A stretch of DNA of 64,000 bases from Flavobacteriaceae bacterium GF1 (lineage in GTDB: Bacteria; Bacteroidota; Bacteroidia; Flavobacteriales; Flavobacteriaceae): positions 1-64,000 of the forward strand of contig WNKP01000007.1 of the NCBI GenBank assembly GCA_009797885.1. Reading direction: 5' to 3'. Numbering within the stretch: the first letter of the stretch is position 1; the number at the start of each line of letters is the position of its first letter. The notes beneath the pieces were generated by a model. It worked only from the letters and a program-made list of their open reading frames with translations. It made no database searches and was not told the origin of the DNA. This document shows, piece by piece, positions 52,623 through 59,025 of the stretch. The translations under genes were made by a program, and so were the position numbers.

Positions 52623-53176
52623 GTATTTTTGACTTTCTCAAGAGTTCTTTCCACAAAATCTTTGATTTCGATAACTCTAACTCCGGAGTAAACCCTTGGA
52701 TAAGCTATCGTTTTAAATATTCTTTCGCTGATACCAAAACTTATTATACCACTGTTCTTAAGATAAATATCAAAAGCGTACTCTTTATTTTTTTTGGACT
52801 TTAACAGGTTTTTATATGGTAAAGCATTAACAAGTTTGATCTTTTCAATATCGCGGTAAAAGATTTCATATACTCGAAACCTTTTTTTAATTACCAATCC
52901 CTTTTCAAATAAAGCAATATATCTAAAGCGGTTTCCCAGATAAATGTATAAAGGAATAGTCAATCCAAGTGTTATTAGTAAAGGTGGTATCCAAACTTTA
53001 CCCGTTTCCTGGAAGTTTGAGTTATAAATTGTCAGTATGCCTATCACCAGCGAGAGAATCGAAAACACAAATACCGCAAACAAATCTTTCGAAAAAGTTG
53101 TTGAATATATCTTTAAAGGAGTTCCGAACTTCGACTTGAAGTCTAGCGGTTTATAGGATGTGTCAAAAATGTTCAT
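52586..53176 (-). CDS. Two-TM membrane protein whose C-terminus reads into the attC-like site
   Basis: 196 residues with two adjacent TM helices (LFAVFVFSILSLVIGILTIYN, WIPPLLITLGLTIPLYIYLG) followed by a PH-like beta domain (ALFEKGLVIKKRFRVYEIFYRDIEKIKLVNALPY). The topology resembles small YcxB/bPH-type membrane proteins. The last residues (TTNNRGYNSLLP) are encoded by the boundary box and L box of the attC-like element. Confidence 0.6.
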   Translation of the reverse strand: MNIFDTSYKPLDFKSKFGTPLKIYSTTFSKDLFAVFVFSILSLVIGILTIYNSNFQETGKVWIPPLLITLGLTIPLYIYLGNRFRYIALFEKGLVIKKRFRVYEIFYRDIEKIKLVNALPYKNLLKSKKNKEYAFDIYLKNSGIISFGISERIFKTIAYPRVYSGVRVIEIKDFVERTLEKVKNTTNNRGYNSLLP

Positions 53177-53183
53177 TTATGTT

Positions 53184-53355
53184 GCACACAACGGTCTAGG
53201 CTATGATTTCGTTAATGCCTCCGATGACCCTGAGCACAGCGAAGGGGAGAGGAAGGCACAGTTGAATTTATTGCCGATGCTTGTTCGTTGGATATTAAAT
53301 TTAAATAAAATTTCGGGGGTAGGACGGAAGCAATGAATTAAAGCCTGTGTTGGCT
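53184..53355 (-). repeat. attC-like element with REP insertion
   Basis: ACACAACGGTCTAGGCTATG...GAATTAAAGCCTGTGTTGGCT. The loop contains CCCTGAGCACAGCGAAGGG, a flavobacterial REP-type palindrome. GTTGGCT (53349-53355) complements AGCCAAC (54086-54092). Confidence 0.6.
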
Positions 53356-53362
53356 GCAGTTT

Positions 53363-53770
53363 TTATTTTAATATTTTTCCGATTGATTCAGAATCCACTT
53401 TTAGTGCTTTCAAAATATATTCGGCATATTCCTTATTCGATTTTTTATACTTGTCGAAATGGTCAAGCAAGTCAGTTGCGAATAATCTTTCATTAACAGT
53501 CATTCCATGTATTTCCGCCACCTTTGAAAGTCCCTCATTAATTCTCTTTTGCAAGTCAAACCATTCTAATTGTCTTTCAATCCGTTTATTTATTTCCGAA
53601 TCACTATCGTTATAAATATCTCTTAAGTTATAGCTTGGGTTTCTTGGGTCAGTCGTTTTTTGAAACTCATTTATTCCAAGATTGAAAATAGCTTGTCCGA
53701 ATCTTTGGTCAGGATGATTCTCTAAATATTGATTTATTTTCTCAATTATTAATTTGTGTTCTTTCTTCAT
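53363..53770 (-). CDS. Small helical protein, unknown function (second gene of two-gene cassette)
   Basis: 135 residues, all alpha, cytoplasmic: LIIEKINQYLENHPDQRFGQAIFNLGINEFQ, then NKRIERQLEWFDLQKRINEGLSKVAEIHGMTVNERLF. No motif recognised. It abuts the next gene exactly (53770/53771), so the two are co-translated; a paired system (for example toxin/immunity or effector/partner) is possible but unsupported by motifs. Confidence 0.55.
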   Translation of the reverse strand: MKKEHKLIIEKINQYLENHPDQRFGQAIFNLGINEFQKTTDPRNPSYNLRDIYNDSDSEINKRIERQLEWFDLQKRINEGLSKVAEIHGMTVNERLFATDLLDHFDKYKKSNKEYAEYILKALKVDSESIGKILK

Positions 53771-54073
53771 TTAGTCAACAGGATTTTCTACTTGACTTAT
53801 TTCTCTTAATATACTTGCAAGTCGGTCAAAATCTACAAATGTTACTATTCTATCCTTTTCGGTAATCAACTTCCTTAATTCCATTAAATCATCTTGCAAG
53901 TCGCCTAGACTAATTTCGGATGCGGAAAACCAATCTTCCGGTTTATCAAATTTGTCCCATTTTTCAGTTGGGATTAATCGATAAATAATTGTTTTCAATT
54001 CCAATTCGGTTTCGAGTTTCTCAATTATTCTATCAAATAATATTCTGAGTTCAGAAACTTTAATTTTATTCAT
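53771..54073 (-). CDS. Small acidic protein, unknown function (first gene of two-gene cassette)
   Basis: 100 residues: KVSELRILFDRIIEKLETELELKTIIYRLIPTEKWDKF, then EDWFSASEISLGDLQDDLMELRKLI. Acidic and helical like many immunity or antitoxin-type proteins, but no family recognised. Together with the downstream gene it fills one cassette bounded by GTTGGCT/AGCCAAC. Confidence 0.55.
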   Translation of the reverse strand: MNKIKVSELRILFDRIIEKLETELELKTIIYRLIPTEKWDKFDKPEDWFSASEISLGDLQDDLMELRKLITEKDRIVTFVDFDRLASILREISQVENPVD

Positions 54074-54085
54074 TTTTCAAATTGT

Positions 54086-54222
54086 AGCCAACGGTCCCGG
54101 CTATGATTTCGTTGCGTATTTGAAATTAGTAGAATTTCTAATCGTAGAAATCGAGCCAATTAAAGGTTTATAGATTTAAAGTTAGAAAGAATACAGCAAT
54201 GAATTATAGGCATTGTTGGCGT
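54086..54222 (-). repeat. attC-like element
   Basis: AGCCAACGGTCCCGGCTATG, ATTTCG...AAATCGAGCC, GATTTAAAGTTAGAAAGAAT, AATTATAGGCATTGTTGGCG. It shows the complete consensus set of internal words. Confidence 0.65.
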
Positions 54223-54241
54223 AAGTAGTTTTAATTTTTTT

Positions 54242-54607
54242 TCAATCCACACTTGTGTAGTATTGACTTTCTTTCTTTTTAAAGAATCCAACAAACACAT
54301 ATGCTCTAATTGCGAAAATCAGAATCATTGGCAATTCGTCAGGGCTTATTGGTCTGTTAAGAAAGAACAAAACCGTTTCGGTAAATGTTAATAGAGTAAG
54401 AAGTATCCGTGTCCACTTATTTTTTAATCCAGAGAAAATTGTCAGTCCAAGAATTGCTAACTCGATGAAAAAGAAAGCCGAGAGGATTTGATGTGCCCCG
54501 TTAGTTGTCACTAATTCGTCAAATATTGACTGACCTGCTGCCAGTCCTACCGTCAGACACAGCAAGAATTTCGCTCGTTTGATTGTCATTTGTGTCTTAT
54601 CAGCCAT
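54242..54607 (-). CDS. Small four-TM membrane protein, unknown function
   Basis: 121 residues: a basic N-terminus (MADKTQMTIKRAKF), then helices LLCLTVGLAAGQSIFD, ILSAFFFIELAILGLTIFSGL, WTRILLTLLTFTETVLFFL and PMILIFAIRAYVFVGFF. Similar in layout to small Bacteroidota membrane proteins without a named function. The upstream spacer is truncated. Confidence 0.6.
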   Translation of the reverse strand: MADKTQMTIKRAKFLLCLTVGLAAGQSIFDELVTTNGAHQILSAFFFIELAILGLTIFSGLKNKWTRILLTLLTFTETVLFFLNRPISPDELPMILIFAIRAYVFVGFFKKKESQYYTSVD

Positions 54608-54670
54608 TTTAAAGTTGGAGATTTTGTTTTAGGTTGAAAGGGAAAGTTGAATTATAGCTATTGTTGTAGC
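54600..54670 (-). repeat. Truncated attC-like element
   Basis: Only the second half remains: TTTTAAAGTTGGAG, then TGAATTATAGCTATTGTTGTAGC. GTTGTAGC (54663-54670) is complementary over 7 bp to GCTACAA (55371-55377). Confidence 0.5.
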
Positions 54671-54680
54671 TGGTTTTTAT

Positions 54681-55361
54681 TCAGTTTAATTTCCACCATT
54701 TTGGTTTTTTTGATTTTTCCCAACGTTTAAATCTTTTGTCCAATAAAGGCCTGAATTTTTCATAATTCTCCCAATTATCTTGGATATGATATAGTGTTGG
54801 TAAATCAGTCCCTAAAGTTTTTGAATAATCTTCTAAAAATTTTCCTTTCTCATAGTACTTATAGGTGAATTCATTTCCTAATTCAGTCAAATCATCGTCC
54901 ATTAACACACCGTCAAGATTACGTTTAAAAAACTCAGCTCCAGTCAATTCCCTTTTTTTGACTTTAGAAATTTCAGAATTCAAGTAATCATCTCCATTTG
55001 TATCGAAAAGTCCGTTTTCGATAATCCAAGTCAAATAAAATCCTGTGTGCACATATCCTTGAAAAATGTCAAGCTCTCTAGGGAATTCTCCTCTAAAATG
55101 CCATTTAGCTTTATCATAAACCCCATTAAAATCAGTTGGCCTTTGTTTTGAGTTGACTTCAACGTATTTTTTGTCAAGAAATTCCTGTTTTATCTTATTT
55201 GCTTCGATAATAGCGTTTTCATATGTTCCGCAATGCTTTCCCCATTTTGGTCCGCCAGTTTTTTTAACTTTTCCCTCTCTGACATTCAGAATTTCTTTGT
55301 CAATTTCTATTTCGACAAAGTCCGTTGTTACTCTATTTTTTTTCTCTAAACGGATTCTCAT
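54681..55361 (-). CDS. DUF7832-like protein (cassette gene)
   Basis: 226 residues. The conserved-looking core YDKAKWHFRGEFPRELDIFQGYVHTGFYLTWIIENGLF fits a family of uncharacterised proteins that share the KWHxxxxFPxxL...GYVHTGxYLxWxI pattern. The C-terminus is polar (LDKRFKRWEKSKKPKWWKLN). Often seen near polymorphic-toxin immunity genes, but a role is not established. Single-gene cassette. Confidence 0.65.
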   Translation of the reverse strand: MRIRLEKKNRVTTDFVEIEIDKEILNVREGKVKKTGGPKWGKHCGTYENAIIEANKIKQEFLDKKYVEVNSKQRPTDFNGVYDKAKWHFRGEFPRELDIFQGYVHTGFYLTWIIENGLFDTNGDDYLNSEISKVKKRELTGAEFFKRNLDGVLMDDDLTELGNEFTYKYYEKGKFLEDYSKTLGTDLPTLYHIQDNWENYEKFRPLLDKRFKRWEKSKKPKWWKLN

Positions 55362-55370
55362 TTCAAATTG

Positions 55371-55500
55371 GCTACAAGGGTCTGGTCATGATTTTGACTT
55401 GGGAAATCCACTAGGATTTTTCAAGTGGGAAATCGAGCCGTTTTAAAGTTAGGGATTTTGTTTTTGGCTCAGGACAAAGCTGAATTATAGCCCTTGTTGT
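55371..55500 (-). repeat. attC-like element
   Basis: GCTACAAGGGTCTGGTCATG, TCAAGTGGGAAATCGAGCCG, TTTTAAAGTTAGGG, GAATTATAGCCCTTGTTGTAAG. The protein-coding frame of the next gene runs into it. Confidence 0.6.
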
Positions 55501-55787
55501 AAGCTGTTATTTATTTCTTCTTCCGTTAAATTCAATCCATCGAACTTCTTGAACATTGAGAATTTTGCTCCAAAGTATTTTTCATGCGGTTCACTTCTTT
55601 CCCAAGTAAGTTCATTTTCTCTTCCGTCATAAATTAGTCGGTGATTTCGACCTGAAATTCGGTAAGCCAACAAGCCGTTTCCAAAGCTGAAAGGTTCGTA
55701 GTGAAACTCTAATAATTCATATCTGGTAATTGAATTGAGTTTATTCTCAATATGATTTCCAAATTCTTCAAAGTTCATCTTCGTCAA
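55485..55787 (-). CDS. Small protein, C-terminus encoded by the attC-like site
   Basis: 100 residues, aromatic and beta-rich (YELLEFHYEPFSFGNGLLAYRISGRNHRLIYDGRENELTW), single-domain and cytoplasmic; no family recognised. The C-terminal LQQGL comes from the attC-like boundary, as in the 31832-32227 protein. It overlaps the upstream 134-residue gene by 20 bp, forming a two-gene cassette. Confidence 0.58.
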   Translation of the reverse strand: MTKMNFEEFGNHIENKLNSITRYELLEFHYEPFSFGNGLLAYRISGRNHRLIYDGRENELTWERSEPHEKYFGAKFSMFKKFDGLNLTEEEINNSLQQGL

Positions 55788-56172
55788 TTGAATTTTCTCG
55801 GTAATCCTTAATTCCGTTTTCTATGTCTTTTAGAAAATCGAGGTTGCTATTCAAAAGTCTTGAGTTCGGACAAGCAAGTTCTGTTAATGCTCCCAAAGTA
55901 TAATCGAACCATTGATAATTACCACGAAGAGGTGGAATTGCATGAGCCTCTTCCATGTAATTTATTGCCCTTATGATAATTTCAGATTGACCTTCAAGTG
56001 CTTCAATATTTTCAAGATAAAATTTGGCCGTCTCTAAGAACTTTTCTGTCATTTGGTTGAGTTCAGTCATATTTGACTCAATTCTTTCCAAAGTCAAATT
56101 GTTTTTTTCCCACATTAAGCTTGTACTTAAATTGAAACAGGCTTCTCTTATTTTATCTTCAGTACTTATCAT
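55768..56172 (-). CDS. Small helical protein, unknown function
   Basis: 134 residues, mainly helices: NMTELNQMTEKFLETAKFYLENIEALEGQSEIIIRAINYMEEAHAIPPLRGNYQWFDYTLGALTEL. Often-paired small helical proteins of this kind are found with effectors, but no motif supports a function. First gene of the pair with 55485-55787. Confidence 0.58.
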   Translation of the reverse strand: MISTEDKIREACFNLSTSLMWEKNNLTLERIESNMTELNQMTEKFLETAKFYLENIEALEGQSEIIIRAINYMEEAHAIPPLRGNYQWFDYTLGALTELACPNSRLLNSNLDFLKDIENGIKDYRENSIDEDEL

Positions 56173-56175
56173 CTT

Positions 56176-56360
56176 TTAATGGAACACAGCGGTCTAAGCT
56201 ATGATTTGTGGCGGCATTGAAAATCTACTTACCCTGAGCTTATCGAAGGGCAGATTTCTCGCTGAGGCAAATCCAGCCGTTGCTAGTTTCTATGTTTGAA
56301 GTTAACGAATGGCAGCAACTTGCTCGCCAATCAGGTGGGTAATTATAGCCATTGTTAGGC
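56176..56360 (-). repeat. attC-like element at proximal end of second array segment, with REP insertion
   Basis: GGAACACAGCGGTCTAAGCT, TATGATTTG, then CCCTGAGCTTATCGAAGGG (REP), CCAGCCGTTGCTAGTTTC, TTGAAGTTAACGAATGGC, GCTCGCCAATCAGGTGGGTA and ATTATAGCCATTGTTAGGC. GTTAGGC (56354-56360) is the textbook integron R' box; no partner GCCTAAC is found to the right. Confidence 0.6.
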
Positions 56361-56465
56361 ATAGTATTTATTTTACTACAATTTACATACTTGCCATTAA
56401 TATTTCAATTGGTTCTGGTCATTCTATTGTGATTCGTAATTTTAAGTAGTAGTTTATTCAATTAT

Positions 56466-57275
56466 ATGACTTTATGTATTTCTTGGATTAGAAAAGTAAC
56501 CTCTCAAGTTGAAGAGTTAGTTATAGCAACCGATAGCAGATTAAGATCGGCGGGTGCTTGGGATGCAAACCCAAAAATATTTCCCCTTCCCAGAAATGAC
56601 AGTTTCATTGCATTTGCTGGTGATACCAATTATGCATATCCAATGATTGCTCAATTGATTAATGCAGTAAAGAATCACCCAAAATCAAAACAAAGATTTC
56701 AGGACTTGGCATTTTTTAAAGGATTCGTAGTGAGGTGTTTCAATGATTTGCTTGAATTTAGGAGTGACTTAGTAGAAGGTCATGTTATTCCTGACGCGCA
56801 GTTTATTCTCGGAGGTTATTCATGGAAGTACGGTAAATACTTTTTATGGACTATTCATTATGATAGCCATATTGATGCCTTCACCCATCGACCAGCTACA
56901 TATTGGAGGGGTATTGATGGTGAAAGGAAAATTATTTTTCTTGGAGATTATGTCGATGAAGCCAAGGAAGAACTTATAAAGATTCTTAGAGAAAGGAATA
57001 AGATAAGTGAGGGGGGGTTGGATTACGAGCCATTTGAAATATTATGTAAGATGTTGAAAAGTAATGAAGATAAACCTAACATCGGAGGAGCTCCTCAAAT
57101 GTTAAAGGTTTACCGACATATTAACACAGTCCCTTTTGCGGTTAAATGGAGTATTAATGGAAACGAAAGAATTACTTTATTCGGTAGACCATTGCAAACG
57201 CCTGAAAAAATTAATCACCCTTTAATTGATCCGCAAATAATGAGCATAACAAATTATGGACAAAGCAGTATGTAA
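56466..57275 (+). CDS. Proteasome-like Ntn-hydrolase candidate
   Basis: 269 residues. After removal of Met1 the chain would begin with Thr (TLCISWIRKV), followed by ELVIATDSRLRSAG (like the VLAADSR strand of proteasome beta subunits), NPKIFPL with a Lys in the beta-proteasome Lys33 position, and FIAFAGDTNYAYPMIAQL. This N-terminal pattern is that of HslV/20S beta/Anbu-type Ntn hydrolases, with a longer C-terminal region (about 110-269) of unknown fold. No HslU-like ATPase is in the window. It is the only plus-strand gene near the array edge. Confidence 0.55.
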   Translation: MTLCISWIRKVTSQVEELVIATDSRLRSAGAWDANPKIFPLPRNDSFIAFAGDTNYAYPMIAQLINAVKNHPKSKQRFQDLAFFKGFVVRCFNDLLEFRSDLVEGHVIPDAQFILGGYSWKYGKYFLWTIHYDSHIDAFTHRPATYWRGIDGERKIIFLGDYVDEAKEELIKILRERNKISEGGLDYEPFEILCKMLKSNEDKPNIGGAPQMLKVYRHINTVPFAVKWSINGNERITLFGRPLQTPEKINHPLIDPQIMSITNYGQSSM

Positions 57276-57314
57276 AAGGTACTCTTTAAAATGGGGAAAT
57301 GGTAGTTTTAAGCA

Positions 57315-57590
57315 CTAATCTGTTGAACTTTTATACATACTTGTCAATAACACTTCTGGGTCAATATTTCCTGTTAGTTCAGTAAGTACTTTGCCAGCAT
57401 CATATCTGTCTAGCTCAAATCTATAGTCATTGGCTTGTCGCATGAGCTTTGTTCTTATACAGTCAATACCTGCTAATTTACCTTCTTGATAAACAATGTT
57501 CATAAACCGCCGGAACTGGTCATCATTTAACCGGGGTTGACCATTTCGCTTGACGAACTGAGCGAAATATTTTGCGCACTCTTTGCTCAT
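57315..57590 (-). CDS. Small helical protein, unknown function
   Basis: 91 residues: KECAKYFAQFVKRNGQPRLNDDQFRRFMNIVYQEGKLAGIDCIRTKLMRQANDYRFELDRYDAGKVLTELTG. Helical and basic; the DDQFRRFMNIVYQEGK segment looks like a small DNA/RNA-binding protein but no family is recognised. It converges with the Ntn-hydrolase gene. Confidence 0.5.
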   Translation of the reverse strand: MSKECAKYFAQFVKRNGQPRLNDDQFRRFMNIVYQEGKLAGIDCIRTKLMRQANDYRFELDRYDAGKVLTELTGNIDPEVLLTSMYKSSTD

Positions 57591-57773
57591 GGATAAATTC
57601 CAAAAACATGGATAAAATCCATTATTTCTTTATGTGGAATGCGTTAAGTGTTTAAAGTAACTAGTATTCAAGTGTGTTCTTTTTAAGAAGAGTAAATGTT
57701 TTCTTTTTATCTTCGGAAAAGGCTATCCAAATGATTGCTCAATTGATTTGAGGCCAAGTTATTTTTGTTGTAA

Positions 57774-58448
57774 ATGAAGTTTATAAGTACCAATAAAAAG
57801 GAAATAGTAATTGGAATAATAGCTGGCCTAATTGTCTTTTTTTTGAGCCCTCTTTTAAATTTTGTAGGGCAAAAATTACTTGAACTTTTTTTAAAACTTA
57901 ATGACGCTTTTTCGGAAGCATATTATACTGATATTGCTAGAAACAATGAAAGTCGGTTCTCTGATGGAAATAATCTAATTCTTATTTTTTTCATGGTGAT
58001 GCTATGTCTTGCAATATTTTTTCTGCTCTTGGAAATGTTAGACAGGCGAAAAAAATTGATAGAAGATGCAATGGAAACATTAGATGGGCCTAAGAGACCT
58101 ACAGAGGAAGAATTAAATGCAAGAAAAACTCGACTGAGAAAAGCAGTGGAAAGATACCATTCAACAAAGAAACGTTATAGGATATTTTCTTGGGGTATGG
58201 GAATTATCTTGATTCTACTTAGTATTTCAATGATATCTAGCCATTTTGTTATTCAATCAGTTGCAAAGGAGAATTTAGAATTTCAAAATGATTTGAATAA
58301 AATACACCCCTATATAACAGATGAGAACTTATTACTATTAAAATCTAACTGGGCCAACATAAAGAATGAAAATGATTTTGACAAGGTCAAAAAGCAGGTA
58401 GATTCTATAAAATCTGGTATAAAGTCAGGAATCGTAAACCTTAAGTAA
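57774..58448 (+). CDS. Membrane protein with three TM segments, unknown function
   Basis: 224 residues. TM helices: EIVIGIIAGLIVFFLSPLLNFVG, LILIFFMVMLCLAIFFLLLEML and FSWGMGIILILLSISMISSHFVI; charged linkers between and a C-terminal helical tail. Low G+C as in the neighbouring Ntn-hydrolase gene. No family recognised. Confidence 0.6.
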   Translation: MKFISTNKKEIVIGIIAGLIVFFLSPLLNFVGQKLLELFLKLNDAFSEAYYTDIARNNESRFSDGNNLILIFFMVMLCLAIFFLLLEMLDRRKKLIEDAMETLDGPKRPTEEELNARKTRLRKAVERYHSTKKRYRIFSWGMGIILILLSISMISSHFVIQSVAKENLEFQNDLNKIHPYITDENLLLLKSNWANIKNENDFDKVKKQVDSIKSGIKSGIVNLK

Positions 58449-58466
58449 ACTTTTAAAAATAAAAAA

Positions 58467-58494
58467 TCCCTGAAAATCAATTGATTTTCAGGGA
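58467..58494 (-). terminator. Perfect 28 bp palindromic terminator
   Basis: TCCCTGAAAATCAA / TTGATTTTCAGGGA, 14 bp arms with no spacer. On the minus strand it is followed by TTTTTTATTTTT, the usual bacterial terminator tail. It follows the tRNA-Leu 3'-end copy directly. Confidence 0.8.
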
Positions 58495-58498
58495 TAAA

Positions 58499-58513
58499 AG
58501 TACTCGGAGCGGG
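58499..58513 (-). repeat. Displaced copy of the tRNA-Leu 3' end
   Basis: GTACTCGGAGCGGG repeats 58606-58619 (the 3' acceptor/T-arm end of tRNA-Leu) about 107 bp further on, immediately before a terminator. Typical of a tRNA-targeted element that was gained and mostly lost. Confidence 0.55.
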
Positions 58514-58569
58514 CCCCTCAATACTTCGGCAGTAAACACAAGCCCCGCTTTTATTTCACTTCGTTCAAT

Positions 58570-58600
58570 AAAAAAAGCCCTTACTTCGTAAGAGCTTTCC
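58570..58600 (-). terminator. Terminator of the tRNA operon
   Basis: On the minus strand: AAAGCTCTTAC-GAA-GTAAGGGCTTTTTTT. It ends a few bases 3' of tRNA-Leu. Confidence 0.75.
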
Positions 58601-58606
58601 TCGTTG

Positions 58607-58691
58607 TACTCGGAGCGGGACTTGAACCCGCACGGCCACAATGGCCATTGGATTTTAAGTCCAACGTGTCTACCAATTCCACCACCCGAGC
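58607..58691 (-). tRNA. tRNA-Leu (UAA anticodon)
   Basis: 85 nt. The acceptor stem GCTCGGG pairs with TCCGAGT plus discriminator A. The D-loop is GGTGGAATTGGTAGACACG, the anticodon loop GGACTTAAAATCC (TAA), a long variable arm follows, and the T-arm is GCGGGTTCAAGTCCCGC. It is read on the minus strand, downstream of tRNA-Gly. Confidence 0.95.
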
Positions 58692-58724
58692 ATTCCTGGA
58701 CTTGAAATAAAAAACTCCACTTAG

Positions 58725-58762
58725 CGGCGGCTGAGCATAGCCGAAGCCGAGCGGAGTCGATA
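58725..58762. repeat. REP-like motif between tRNAs
   Basis: GGCTGAGCATAGCCGAAGCC and GAGCGGAGTCGATAG carry the flavobacterial CTGAGC-n-GTCGAAG motif, also found in attC-like loops at 53230 and 56230. Confidence 0.5.
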
Positions 58763-58766
58763 GTTG

Positions 58767-58839
58767 AGCGAAAAACGGGATTCGAACCCGCGACCTCCAC
58801 CTTGGCAAGGTGATGCTCTACCAACTGAGCTATTTTCGC
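58767..58839 (-). tRNA. tRNA-Gly (GCC anticodon)
   Basis: 73 nt. The acceptor GCGAAAA pairs with TTTTCGC plus discriminator T. D-arm AGCTCAGTTGGTAGAGC, anticodon loop CACCTTGCCAAGGTG (GCC), T-arm GCGGGTTCGAATCCCGT. No encoded CCA. Confidence 0.95.
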
Positions 58840-58934
58840 ATGTTAATGAACTGACACCTCTAAAAAGATGCGGATGCAAATTTAATACAATTCTTTTATT
58901 TCAAAAGAATTTTCAAATTGAAAATTCTTCTATT

Positions 58935-59022
58935 CCGTCATTCCCACGTGTCACCCTGAGCTCGCCCAGGGGAAAGCCGGAATCCATAAAAAGTGGATTC
59001 CGCATCAAGTGCGGAATGACAG
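58935..59022. repeat. Palindromic repeat downstream of mutS
   Basis: GTCATTCCCACG...GAATCC halves and GGATTCCGCATCAAGTGCGG (58994-59013), a stem typical of dispersed 'GTCATTCC' elements; CACCCTGAGCTCGCCCAGGG lies inside. It may act as a terminator for mutS. Confidence 0.6.
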
Positions 59023-59025
59023 GCT

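Noticed and set aside
19021-56360. Repeated intergenic words as a CRISPR array
   Set aside because: Spacing is irregular (45-180 bp elements with 0.4-2 kb genes between), repeats are imperfect with inner complementarity, and no cas genes are present.
29466-56360. The spacers as ordinary terminators only
   Set aside because: They lack T tracts in the gene direction and keep conserved inner words and covarying outer boxes. Only 23985-24018 carries a true terminator within a spacer.
58477-58824. Protein-coding frames across the tRNA genes
   Set aside because: These frames overlap tRNA-Leu and tRNA-Gly and their terminators and show no domain; they are shadows.
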